DNA from: Maribacter dokdonensis DSW-8
GTDB lineage: Bacteria > Bacteroidota > Bacteroidia > Flavobacteriales > Flavobacteriaceae
Assembly (NCBI RefSeq): GCF_001447995.1
Contig: NZ_LDPE01000004.1
Span: forward strand, 1-64,000
Length of the DNA: 64,000 nucleotides
Direction: 5' to 3'
This document shows, piece after piece, positions 18,437 to 27,621 of this stretch (position 1 is the first letter of the stretch; each line of letters begins with the position of its first letter). The notes below the pieces were generated by a model. It was given only the letters and a program-made list of their open reading frames with translations. It ran no database searches and was not told the origin of the DNA. Both the position numbers and the translations under genes were made by a program.

Positions 18437-19187
18437 ATACAACTTTTTTAATGACTCTTAATTGATGCGTATATGTTCTAAGGTCATTATTGAAAATACC
18501 GGTATGGTCTAAGCGATCTACTCTTACTTTACCATTTACATGAATTACATAATTATCCTCCATTATGATGCCTACATGGTCAATATCCCCATTAGCGTTA
18601 TCAAATAATGCTAAGTCTCCAGCCTCACTTTCTTCAACAAAACTTAATGCGGAACCTTGTTTAGATTGGCTTTCTGCCGTTCTTAGAAGATGGTAGCCGT
18701 TTATTCTATATACCATTTGGGCAAAGCCGGCACTGTCTATACCAAAAGGGGTTTTTCCACCTTTAAGTTCGGGTGAGTTTAGGTATAACAATGCGGTTTT
18801 TATCAGCTTTTCCTTTGGTTGTTCTGTATTTGTAAATGTTCCATTGAATGTAATGGGTAAAGAAGCAATTTCTGGTATGCATGACCCTATTAGAATTGGT
18901 GTTAAAACTTTATTATGGTCTTCAACAAAAGAAATTAAATCTGAGACATATTTCAATTCCTTTCTAGTTTGAATATCATTGAATTCATCTTCAGGTATAA
19001 ACATAAGTTGGCTATTCATGATCCAACCTTCACATTTGTCAAAGACAGTTTTTATCCTAGACCAGTTTTTTCTGCATTCTAAAACCTTGTAATGTTCCCC
19101 GAACAAAAGTTGTGTTACCAGTTCAGATGCCTCATCGGGCATGCTTCGTACAGGTAGAATACTTAAAAAACAAATTCCGTATTGCAT
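18435..19187 (-). CDS. SH3 - NlpC/P60 (C40-like) protein with Ser in place of the catalytic Cys
   Basis: 250 residues: a bacterial SH3-like domain (residues ~1-65), a linker, and an NlpC/P60 domain (about residues 125-250). NlpC/P60 enzymes are cysteine endopeptidases that cut peptidoglycan stem peptides and normally carry Asp-Cys-Ser-Gly-Phe. Here the segment reads GIDSAGFAQMV, so the nucleophile position is Ser152 (codon AGT). The second catalytic residue, His204 in DHVGIIM, and the third position, His216, are kept, as is the GDLALF turn. No signal peptide is seen (MQYGICFLSILPVRS begins directly with the SH3 fold). It lies 16 bp after the thiolase gene and probably shares its transcript. 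It may be a binding protein rather than a hydrolase. Confidence 0.85.
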   Translation of the reverse strand: MQYGICFLSILPVRSMPDEASELVTQLLFGEHYKVLECRKNWSRIKTVFDKCEGWIMNSQLMFIPEDEFNDIQTRKELKYVSDLISFVEDHNKVLTPILIGSCIPEIASLPITFNGTFTNTEQPKEKLIKTALLYLNSPELKGGKTPFGIDSAGFAQMVYRINGYHLLRTAESQSKQGSALSFVEESEAGDLALFDNANGDIDHVGIIMEDNYVIHVNGKVRVDRLDHTGIFNNDLRTYTHQLRVIKKVV

Positions 19188-19203
19188 GAATATTATTTAA
19201 AGC

Positions 19204-20379
19204 TTAAGCTCTTTCGACAATGATTGCCGATGCGCCTCCACCGCCATTACAAATGGCTGCAGCACCTAGTTTTGCGTTATTTTGCTCCAATACATTTAGC
19301 AATGTAATCAATATACGTGCGCCAGAACATCCTAATGGGTGCCCTAGAGAAACGGCACCGCCATTTACATTGACGTTTTTATCGTTCAAGCCTAATATTT
19401 TCATATTTGCGAGTCCAACTACGGAGAATGCTTCATTAAATTCAAAGAAATCTATTTCTTCCAATTTTAAATTAGCCTTCGCTAGCGCTTTCGGTAATGC
19501 TTTTGCCGGTGCTGTAGTAAACCATTCTGGTTCATGCGCTGCATCTGCATAGCTTTTTATTGTTGCTAAAGGTGTAAGATTTAGCTCAATGGCTTTTTCT
19601 TTGCTCATTAAGACTAATGCAGCGGCACCGTCATTAATGGTAGAGGCATTGGCAGCGGTAACTGTGCCTTCTTTGGAAAATGCCGGTCTTAAATTGGGTA
19701 TTTTGTCAATAAATACGTTTGAGTATTCTTCATCTTTAGTAACCATTTTTGGTTCACCACGTCTTTGCGGAACAGCTACGGGAATAACCTCATTATCGAA
19801 TTTACCGTTTTCCCAAGCTTCTGAAGATCTTTTGTATGATTGAATGGCGTAGGCATCTTGATCTTCTCTGCTAAATTCATATTTAGTGGCGCAAGCATCT
19901 GCACACACGCCCATTGCATTTTGGTCATATGCATCAACTAAGCCATCTTTTTGCATTCCGTCTATTAACGTAGAAGGACCAAATTTTGTTCCGGTTCTCA
20001 TATGTACGTAATGCGGTATAAGACTCATATTTTCCATTCCGCCCGCAACTACAATATCGGCATCACCCAAAGCAATTGCTTGAGCCCCTTGCATTACGGC
20101 CTTCATGCCCGAAGCACAAACTTTATTTATGGTTGTACAAGGAACGTTATTTGGTATGCCGGCGAATATTGCAGCTTGTCTGGCCGGTGCTTGTCCAGTA
20201 CCGGCCTGAACTACATTGCCCATTAATACTTCGTCTACTACATCTGGACTAAGATCAATTTTTTTTAAAGCACCTTCAATAGCTATGGCTCCTAATTTTG
20301 GAGCTGGTATTGTGGATAATCCGCCCATAAAACTACCTATAGGGGTTCTTACGGCTGAAACAATAACTACCTCTTTCAT
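19204..20379 (-). CDS. Acetyl-CoA C-acyltransferase (thiolase)
   Basis: 391 residues, typical thiolase length. The acylated Cys lies in INKVCASGMKAV (about residue 88), the GGMENMS motif follows, and the C-terminal signatures NVNGGAVSLGHPLGCSGARI and CNGGGGASA carry the catalytic His and second Cys. It forms or cleaves acetoacetyl-CoA or longer 3-ketoacyl-CoA. Without other fatty-acid genes nearby, biosynthetic (acetoacetyl-CoA for isoprenoids) and degradative roles cannot be separated. The C40-like gene follows 16 bp downstream. The promoter region is the 120-bp gap shared with the divergent PgpH-like gene. Confidence 0.95.
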   Translation of the reverse strand: MKEVVIVSAVRTPIGSFMGGLSTIPAPKLGAIAIEGALKKIDLSPDVVDEVLMGNVVQAGTGQAPARQAAIFAGIPNNVPCTTINKVCASGMKAVMQGAQAIALGDADIVVAGGMENMSLIPHYVHMRTGTKFGPSTLIDGMQKDGLVDAYDQNAMGVCADACATKYEFSREDQDAYAIQSYKRSSEAWENGKFDNEVIPVAVPQRRGEPKMVTKDEEYSNVFIDKIPNLRPAFSKEGTVTAANASTINDGAAALVLMSKEKAIELNLTPLATIKSYADAAHEPEWFTTAPAKALPKALAKANLKLEEIDFFEFNEAFSVVGLANMKILGLNDKNVNVNGGAVSLGHPLGCSGARILITLLNVLEQNNAKLGAAAICNGGGGASAIIVERA

Positions 20380-20499
20380 GTTTTTAAATTTAGATGAAAC
20401 GAAATTACTAAATTCTAAAGCAACCCAAGTGATATCATCTCAATTACTAGTTATCAGTTTATTATTTTCTATTTTTGAAGAACCTAATACAATTTTCTT

Positions 20500-22536
20500 T
20501 TGGATAATCTTTACAAACAGCAATCGCTCATTTTCAAATATATACTCTATGTAGTTGCGGTTGCATTTATAGTATTCTTCTTGCCCAAAGGAGGTAAATT
20601 TAAATATGAGTTTCAAAAAGGAAAACCGTGGCAGTTTGAAAACCTGTATGCCCCTTTTGATTTTTCTATTCAAAAGACCGATGCTGAAATAGCTAAGGAA
20701 AAGCAAATTATAGAAAATAATCAATTACCGTACTATAGTTATGATGAGGGTATAGTAGAAAAAGTTAGAGAGTCGTTTGATGATAAATTTGAGTCTCAAT
20801 GGGGAAATACAGAACTGACTAGAAACCAAAAAAGCCGATTAAAATATTTTGCCCAAGTCATTTTAGATTCTGTTTATGCAAAGGGAATATTACAGAATAA
20901 TGGCAAACAGGTACAACGTAATTTCATTTATTTGGTAAAGGGAAATGAGGCAAGTAAAGTACGCGTTTCAGATTTTTTAAAGGTAAGTGAAATCAATAAC
21001 CTGGTTAGCGCTATACTTGATGATAATAATTTCAGCGCATTTGAAAAGGAAATACAAGCCTTATTTTTTGATATTATTGAGCCTAATGTAAGTTTTGATA
21101 ATAATCTCACCCAAAAAGCTAGGGCAGAGGCGTTGTCAAAACTTTCTTATACGCGTGGTACCGTTGATCAAGGCCGTTTGATCATAGCCAAAGGAGAAGT
21201 GGTAGAGCCAGAAAATTTAAAGATTTTAGAGTCTTTAAAGTCAGAGTATGAGTCTGAATTGTGGACTGCCAATAATTATTACTTTATTTTAATAGGTTAT
21301 ACCGTTCTAGTGGCATTGGTATTGATCATGCTATTTTTATTCTTAAAAAAGTATAGAAGAACCGTTTATGAAAACAACGTAAAAGTCACTTTTATATTTT
21401 TCAATATTTTATTAATGGTATTTGTAACCACAATGGTTATAAAGTATAATGATCAATTGGTTTTTGTTGTCCCGTTATGTATTCTACCGTTAATCCTAAA
21501 AACTTTTTTTGACGCAAGATTAGGGTTATTTGTACATGTCTTGACCATTCTTATTCTTGGTTTTGTTGTGCCTAATAGTTTTGAATATATATTTCTTCAG
21601 ATTATTACGGGAATAGTTACCATTCTAACGGTGTCGGAATTATACAAAAGGGCTAACCTTTTTGTTAGCGTAGGGCAGATTACATTAATATATATTATAG
21701 GTTATTTGGCTTTTCATACCATTCATGAGGGAGACTTAAGTGATATTGAATGGTATACTTTGGGTCTTTTTCTTCTAAATGGAATGATTACGCTGTTTGT
21801 TCAGCCTTTGATCTATATCTACGAGAAAGTTTTTGGATTGGTGTCCGATGTGTCCTTATTAGAGCTTTCCGATACCAATTCCAAACTATTAAAAGAATTA
21901 AGTAATAAGGCTCCGGGAACATTTCATCACTCTTTACAGGTAGCTAATTTGGCCGAGGCTGCGGCTAATGAAATTGGTGCCAATGCCATGCTGGTAAGGG
22001 TAGGGGCATTGTATCACGATATTGGTAAGATGAACGACCCTACTTATTTTACTGAAAACCAAGTAACCAATGTAAACCCGCACGATGAACTTAGTCCAAA
22101 AGACAGTGCTAGAATTATCGTGGATCATGTAATAAAAGGCATTGAAATCGCCAGAAAGAATAATATTCCCGATCGAGTTATAGATTTTATACGTTCTCAC
22201 CATGGTACTACTTTGGTATATTATTTCTATAAGAAGCAAAAAGAAATTGATGAAAATGTAAACGAAGAGGATTTTAGATATCCAGGGCCTTTACCTTTTT
22301 CAAGGGAGACTGCAATTCTTATGATGGCAGATTCAGTAGAAGCAGCATCAAAAAGTTTAAAGAATCCAACATTTTTAATTATAGATGAGTTTGTCGACAA
22401 AATAATTTCTGGTCAAATGAAGGCAAATCAGTTTTTGAATGCTGACATTACGTTCAAAGAAATAGAGACAATCAAGAAAATCTTCAAACAGAAGCTTATA
22501 AATATTTATCATTTGCGTGTGGAATATCCTGAGTAA
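20500..22536 (+). CDS. 7TM-HD (PgpH-like) membrane phosphohydrolase
   Basis: 678 residues: an N-terminal TM (residues ~10-28), an extracytoplasmic 7TMR-HDED domain (to about 255), a block of seven TM helices (about 260-450) and a cytosolic HD domain. The HD motif is visible as HHSLQVANLAEAAANEIGA ... LYHDIGKMNDPTYF, with later RSHHGTT and LMMADSVEAASKS metal-binding residues. Family members such as Listeria PgpH hydrolyse cyclic di-AMP to pApA, so a role in c-di-AMP turnover is likely. The only reasonable start is TTG at 20500: an in-frame stop stands at 20485..20487 and no ATG precedes the first TM segment. Confidence 0.9.
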   Translation: MDNLYKQQSLIFKYILYVVAVAFIVFFLPKGGKFKYEFQKGKPWQFENLYAPFDFSIQKTDAEIAKEKQIIENNQLPYYSYDEGIVEKVRESFDDKFESQWGNTELTRNQKSRLKYFAQVILDSVYAKGILQNNGKQVQRNFIYLVKGNEASKVRVSDFLKVSEINNLVSAILDDNNFSAFEKEIQALFFDIIEPNVSFDNNLTQKARAEALSKLSYTRGTVDQGRLIIAKGEVVEPENLKILESLKSEYESELWTANNYYFILIGYTVLVALVLIMLFLFLKKYRRTVYENNVKVTFIFFNILLMVFVTTMVIKYNDQLVFVVPLCILPLILKTFFDARLGLFVHVLTILILGFVVPNSFEYIFLQIITGIVTILTVSELYKRANLFVSVGQITLIYIIGYLAFHTIHEGDLSDIEWYTLGLFLLNGMITLFVQPLIYIYEKVFGLVSDVSLLELSDTNSKLLKELSNKAPGTFHHSLQVANLAEAAANEIGANAMLVRVGALYHDIGKMNDPTYFTENQVTNVNPHDELSPKDSARIIVDHVIKGIEIARKNNIPDRVIDFIRSHHGTTLVYYFYKKQKEIDENVNEEDFRYPGPLPFSRETAILMMADSVEAASKSLKNPTFLIIDEFVDKIISGQMKANQFLNADITFKEIETIKKIFKQKLINIYHLRVEYPE

Positions 22537-22647
22537 CAGCAAGATATTTTTTTATTAAAAAAAAACGTAAAAATTGTTGTGTATAATCAGTTATACTTAC
22601 TACATTTGCATCCGCTATTTAGAGCAACAGTTCATTGAAGAATTACT

Positions 22648-22736
22648 GGAGAGGTGCCTGAGTGGCCGAAAGGAGCGGTTTGCTAAATCGTCGTAGGTGG
22701 AAACACTTACCCAGGGTTCGAATCCCTGTCTCTCCG
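22648..22736 (+). tRNA. tRNA-Ser (anticodon GCT)
   Basis: 89 nt with a 7-bp acceptor stem (last pair G-U), D arm, anticodon loop TTGCTAA, the long variable arm expected for serine tRNAs, and a GGTTCGAATCC T arm. CCA is not encoded. Confidence 0.97.
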
Positions 22737-22775
22737 CAACAGTATGTTGAGAGACATATTTTTTGATAACCAATT

Positions 22776-22850
22776 CGGGGTGTAGCGTAGCCCGGTTATC
22801 GCGCCGCGTTTGGGACGCGGAGGTCGCAGGTTCGAATCCTGCCACCCCGA
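22776..22850 (+). tRNA. tRNA-Pro (anticodon TGG)
   Basis: 75 nt, acceptor stem CGGGGTG/CACCCCG, anticodon stem CCGCG/CGCGG closing the loop TTTGGGA, and T arm GGTTCGAATCC. CCA is not encoded. It lies 39 bp after tRNA-Ser and is followed by a terminator, so the two are one transcript. Confidence 0.97.
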
Positions 22851-22854
22851 CAAG

Positions 22855-22883
22855 AAGCCACTGAGAAATCAGTGGCTTTTTTT
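22855..22883 (+). terminator. Intrinsic terminator of the tRNA pair
   Basis: A perfect 10-bp stem (22855..22864 with 22869..22878) with GAAA tetraloop is followed by seven T residues. The next 250 bp up to the HTCS gene are AT-rich and contain no other gene. Confidence 0.93.
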
Positions 22884-23130
22884 GTTTTTATACGTTCAAA
22901 AAGCGGTATTGCCTTTTAGATATAATTACATCTAGAACCTTCAATTGTAATCTATCACAATTAAAAAAATACTGTTTTCTCCATAATTTGTTAAACGCCA
23001 ATAAACTCTTATTTTAATTGATAATTCGGCAATAATTAGCTAAAATTTTGCTATTTTGATTGTTAAATATTCTTTACTGCTATAGGATAAGCTATAAAGT
23101 TCTAAAGGATGATATTTTAATCGGATTATA

Positions 23131-26100
23131 ATGAAAAGGAAGATACTTTTATTAATTTTTTGTGGCTTACTTAGCTATGTTACCAATGCTCAATTCAACA
23201 ATTTTAAGTTTGAAAACTTAGATACCGTTGATGGTTTATCGAGCAGTACTTGCTTAACTATTTTTCAAGACTCAGAAGGTTTTATGTGGTTTGGTACTAT
23301 TGACGGCCTTAATAAGTATAATGGGTATGAGTTTGAAGTGTACAAGTCAATATTAAATGATCAGAATTCAATTAGTAATAATAGAATTAATGCCATTGTA
23401 GAAGGAGCAGACGGTAATTTATGGATAGGTACTAACAATGGCTTAAATTACTTTAATAAAAAAACGAATAGTTTTCTTAGGGTAGATCTGTACAAGCAAC
23501 TTTCCTTATCTAACAATCCACGTAAATTTATAAATGCTTTACTTTTTGATGAAGAAAAGAATGCCTTGTGGGTAGCTACCAATAATGGTGTCATAAAAAT
23601 ATTACTGGAAGAGTTTAATGCAGATGTATCTAAATTAAAATTTTACTATTATCTAAATGATGATTCTAACTTAAATTCGTTGGATAATAATATTGTTAAT
23701 GTAATTCTTAAAGATCAAAATAATGAAATTTGGTTAGGAACCAATGGCGAATATTTAAATAGATATAATGCTGAGCAAGATAATTTTGATCGTGTATTCA
23801 TTGAGAACACTTCTAATTACGAATTAAACCATATACCTAAGAATATATTTGTTGATGCTGACAATGATTTTTGGATAGGAAATAACCTCTCTAACATTAT
23901 TCATTGGAATAGGTCCAAGAACACCTTTTCCCATATATCATTTACAGATGAAACGGATATTGCTATTCGTGATATGCATTTAGATAAAGATGGTAATATC
24001 TGGGCATCAACAGATGGTTATGGCTTGTTCATTTTAAATAAGACCGAAGAAAAAGTAATTCAGAATTTAGTCAATAACTTTTCCGATTCATTTTCATTAC
24101 CTAATAATAAACCGTCAAAAATTTATGAAGATTTTAATGGTATTTATTGGATAGGTAGCTATGATAAAGGGATAAGTAAATTGGATCCTTCGCAATACGC
24201 TTTTGGTCATTATTACTATCAACCTGGAAACCCAAACGGACTAAACGAAAAAATTGTTCAATCTGTTCTCCAAGATTCTAAGGAGCGCCTATGGATAAGC
24301 GCCTATAATGGTGGTTTAAATCTATTAAATCAAGAAAACAATACCTTTCAGCATTTTCCACATGACCCCAATAATCGTAACAGTATAAGTTCTAATAGAA
24401 TTTTGTACACTTTTGAGTCTAAGAATGGGCAAATCTGGGTATGTACTTTAGATGGGGGGGTAAATAGATTTGATCCAGAAAGTTATAATGTTCAACGTTA
24501 CTTGCACAATGAATCTAACCCCAATACCATAGGTCAAAATTCCGTTTGGTCAGGGGTAGAAGATAATGATAATAGAATATGGCTTGGGTTAAGAACAGAA
24601 GGTTTAAGTCTCTTTGATCCTGTAACCAATAAGTTCCATAACTTTAAAAATGTAGCCGGTAAGGAAAATGGACTTGCCAGTAACTTTATATTTTATTTAT
24701 TCGTTGATTCTAGAAATAGGTTATTTGTTGGCACTTCATTAGGGTTAAACTATATTGATTTAAACCAGTTCAAAGAAAGAATACCTGAAACATTGACCTT
24801 TAATGAGATTAAAAAACCGGGTATTGAAGACAACCTTATCAATCATATTTCTGAGGATCATTTAGGAAATATTTGGTTGGGTGCAGATACGGGTATTTAT
24901 AAATTAGATTCAGATTTTAATGTTCTTAAATCATATACCTCAAAAGAAGGTTTGCCCAATAATTTGGTGGTTGGTGTACAAGAAGATGATAATCACAATT
25001 TTTGGATTACAACAAAAAGCGGACTCTCATTTTTAAATACGGAAACAGATCAATTAAAGAACTTTAATATTCATGATGGGTTGCAAGGACCAGAATATCA
25101 AAGTAAATCTATTGAGAAAACCAGTGACGGTAGAATTATAATAGGAGGCATAAACGGATTTAATATTTTTCACCCAGATGATATTACATTAAAACCCTCA
25201 TCACCACTAAAACCTAAGATTACCCAGTTTACATTGAACAATATGCCAGTGGTTGTTGGTGATACGGTCAATGAAAGAATTTTATTAGAAGATAGGGTAG
25301 AAGAGTTGGAAAATTTAAAATTGAACTATGATGAAAATTATGTTGCGTTCGATTTTTTGGCACTTCATTTTGAAAACCCGGAAAGGGTACAATATGCCTA
25401 TAAGTTGCAAGGTCTTGATAACGATTTTGAAACCATTGGCACAAAAAGAGAGGTGAGCTATGCCAACCTAAGTCCGGGGAAATATGGCTTTGAGGTAAAA
25501 GCATCTCTAGATGGCAATTGGGAGCAAGCTAAGGCAACCATCGTAAATTTTGAAGTTCTTTCGCCACCTTGGAAAACCTGGTGGGCTTATCTACTTTATT
25601 CATTGTTTGGTGTGTTACTGTTTTATTTGATAATGAGATACTACACACAAAAAGTACAAGAAGCACAAGAACATGAACTGGATCAGTTGAAACTTCAATT
25701 CTTTGTCAATGTTTCCCATGAATTTAGAACACCGTTGACCTTAATAATGAATCCGGTCGATAAAATATTATCCAATTATTCCTATAATCCGGACGAGGTG
25801 AAGTCTTCAGCTATTTCAATACAGCGTAGTGCCCGTAGATTATTGCATTTAGTGAATCAATTATTGGATTATAGAAAAATGGATGTCGGTATGGCACCCC
25901 TTCAGCTCGAAAAAGGAAACATTGTTAAATTTAGTGAAGACATATTTTCACTGTTTGTAGGTCTTGCCAATAAAAAGGAAATTGAATATAGATTTATATC
26001 AGAGTCTGACAGTATCGACTTATTGTTCGATTTAGATAAGGTTGAAAAAATTATAACCAACCTTATTTCAAATGCCATAAAATTTACCAATGCAGGTGGC

Positions 26101-27324
26101 GAAATCACCTTTTCAATAAAAAAGGTATCCCAGAAAAAAAGCTCGTCCAAACTATTATTTCTTAAAAAGGAAATGACAGGGGATTTTGTTGAAATAACCG
26201 TAACAGATTCGGGAATAGGCTTAGATAAAGAGCAAATTAAAAACATCTTTTCAAGATTTTACCATATAGATGTAACTAAGTCCGGTACGGGAATAGGGCT
26301 GAATTTTACGCAGGCTCTGGTGGAAAAACATGGTGGAGAAATTTTTGTGGAAAGTGAATATGGTGTAGGTAGTAAATTTGTGGTGAGATTACCTTTGGAT
26401 AATAAGTCTACCCCGGTTGAAGTAGAGAATGTAAAAAATGAATTCCTGATCAATTCCATGAAATCTGTAGAATATGAAATGTATATCGCGGATGATGAAA
26501 ATCTAATTTTGCCAAATCCTAATACAGAAAGTGAAATTGAAAAACCAACTATTTTATTGGTTGAGGATAACAAAGAGCTTCGTCAACACTTAAAGAACGA
26601 TTTGCAAGACAAATACAAGGTTCTGCAGGCAAAGAATGGGGAAGAGGGCTTAGAAATGGTTAAAAAACGTTATCCAGATTTGGTCATTAGTGATGTTATG
26701 ATGCCAAAAATGGATGGTTTTGAAATGTGCAGGTTGATGAAGACCGAGTTCGAAACTTGTCATATACCTGTCATACTCCTTACGGCTAGAAGTTTAGAAG
26801 TAGACAGGGTTAGTGGTTATGATAATGGTGCAGATGCTTATTTATCCAAACCATTTGTTACCAGTGTGCTAAAATCAAGAATTAGAAACCTAATTGAAGC
26901 GAAAAAGAGACTTAGAAAACGCTTTTCTGAAATTGGCGGTATTTTCCCATCAAGTGAGGTTACTACCAATAATATGGATGAGGTGTTCTTAGATAAGGCA
27001 ACAAAGGTAGTATTGGATAATGTTGATGATGAGGATTTTAAGCAAGATGATATATTAAAGGAACTCGGTATTGGTAGGTCTCAATTTTATAGAAAGATAA
27101 ATACCTTAACAGGTAATAATCCTAGTCATTTTATAAGGACAATAAGATTAAGGTATGCTGCAGAACTGTTAGAGAAAAATTGCTATTCTATAAAAGAAGT
27201 TACCCATATGTGTGGCTTCAACTCAACGGCTTATTTTAGTAAAACCTTTAGAGAATTATTCAATGTAACCCCAACGGAATATATGGAGGGTAATAAAGGT
27301 GAGCCCGTAAAAGAGGACAATTAA
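23131..27324 (+). CDS. Hybrid two-component system regulator (HTCS) of the PUL
   Basis: 1397 residues in one chain. Order: signal peptide (to ~20); a periplasmic double beta-propeller made of Reg_prop repeats such as DGLNKYNGYEF and GNIWLGADTGIYKL (about 25-690); a Y_Y_Y domain (~745-810); one TM (~825-842); HisKA with phospho-acceptor His863 in NVSHEFRTPLTL; HATPase with NLISNAIKFTNAGG and DSGIGLD; receiver domain with Asp1188 in VISDVMMPKMDG; and a C-terminal AraC-type HTH (GRSQFYRKI ... CGFNSTAYFSKTFRELF). Such proteins sense an oligosaccharide in the periplasm and activate the adjacent PUL through AraC binding to direct repeats. It stands alone, ends at a strong terminator, and faces the convergent susCD operon. 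TATAAATTAT repeats upstream of susC and the other units are candidate targets. Confidence 0.96.
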   Translation: MKRKILLLIFCGLLSYVTNAQFNNFKFENLDTVDGLSSSTCLTIFQDSEGFMWFGTIDGLNKYNGYEFEVYKSILNDQNSISNNRINAIVEGADGNLWIGTNNGLNYFNKKTNSFLRVDLYKQLSLSNNPRKFINALLFDEEKNALWVATNNGVIKILLEEFNADVSKLKFYYYLNDDSNLNSLDNNIVNVILKDQNNEIWLGTNGEYLNRYNAEQDNFDRVFIENTSNYELNHIPKNIFVDADNDFWIGNNLSNIIHWNRSKNTFSHISFTDETDIAIRDMHLDKDGNIWASTDGYGLFILNKTEEKVIQNLVNNFSDSFSLPNNKPSKIYEDFNGIYWIGSYDKGISKLDPSQYAFGHYYYQPGNPNGLNEKIVQSVLQDSKERLWISAYNGGLNLLNQENNTFQHFPHDPNNRNSISSNRILYTFESKNGQIWVCTLDGGVNRFDPESYNVQRYLHNESNPNTIGQNSVWSGVEDNDNRIWLGLRTEGLSLFDPVTNKFHNFKNVAGKENGLASNFIFYLFVDSRNRLFVGTSLGLNYIDLNQFKERIPETLTFNEIKKPGIEDNLINHISEDHLGNIWLGADTGIYKLDSDFNVLKSYTSKEGLPNNLVVGVQEDDNHNFWITTKSGLSFLNTETDQLKNFNIHDGLQGPEYQSKSIEKTSDGRIIIGGINGFNIFHPDDITLKPSSPLKPKITQFTLNNMPVVVGDTVNERILLEDRVEELENLKLNYDENYVAFDFLALHFENPERVQYAYKLQGLDNDFETIGTKREVSYANLSPGKYGFEVKASLDGNWEQAKATIVNFEVLSPPWKTWWAYLLYSLFGVLLFYLIMRYYTQKVQEAQEHELDQLKLQFFVNVSHEFRTPLTLIMNPVDKILSNYSYNPDEVKSSAISIQRSARRLLHLVNQLLDYRKMDVGMAPLQLEKGNIVKFSEDIFSLFVGLANKKEIEYRFISESDSIDLLFDLDKVEKIITNLISNAIKFTNAGGEITFSIKKVSQKKSSSKLLFLKKEMTGDFVEITVTDSGIGLDKEQIKNIFSRFYHIDVTKSGTGIGLNFTQALVEKHGGEIFVESEYGVGSKFVVRLPLDNKSTPVEVENVKNEFLINSMKSVEYEMYIADDENLILPNPNTESEIEKPTILLVEDNKELRQHLKNDLQDKYKVLQAKNGEEGLEMVKKRYPDLVISDVMMPKMDGFEMCRLMKTEFETCHIPVILLTARSLEVDRVSGYDNGADAYLSKPFVTSVLKSRIRNLIEAKKRLRKRFSEIGGIFPSSEVTTNNMDEVFLDKATKVVLDNVDDEDFKQDDILKELGIGRSQFYRKINTLTGNNPSHFIRTIRLRYAAELLEKNCYSIKEVTHMCGFNSTAYFSKTFRELFNVTPTEYMEGNKGEPVKEDN

Positions 27325-27355
27325 TGTATGATCATCTAAGTTGAAATAGGTCAAT

Positions 27356-27401
27356 AAAAAAGAATGCAATTGTACATATAACATAATTGCATTCTTTTTT
27401 T
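27356..27401 (+). terminator. Intrinsic terminator of the HTCS gene
   Basis: A 16-bp stem (27356..27371 with 27385..27400) with a 13-nt loop, A-rich on the left and ending in a T-run, lies 30 bp after the HTCS stop codon. Confidence 0.88.
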
Positions 27402-27566
27402 AGCATGCCTATTGACCAGGTAACTAATTTGTTCATGTGCTATTGATTCAAAAATACTGACAGCGTATAACGGCAATCAATAAATGAATTGTATGCTTTT
27501 CCATTTCCATAAACCGATTCATGTTTACTTTTTATACTTTATTCAAAGGAAAGTTTCTGCATAAAA

Positions 27567-27600
27567 AAAGGCAGCAATACATTACGTATTACTGCCTTTA
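27567..27600 (-). terminator. Intrinsic terminator of susCD
   Basis: A 14-position stem with one mismatch (27567..27580 with 27586..27599/27600) has an A-run at 27563..27569 that becomes a U-run in minus-strand RNA. It lies about 20 bp after the susD stop codon. Confidence 0.85.
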
Positions 27601-27621
27601 AACTAACTCAACACAATTATC

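Noticed and set aside
22540..23130. Mobile element at the tRNA genes
   Set aside because: No integrase, transposase, inverted ends or duplicated tRNA fragment was found.
27325..27621. Small gene between the HTCS and susD
   Set aside because: The 297 bp are explained by two terminators of convergent transcripts; no credible ORF.
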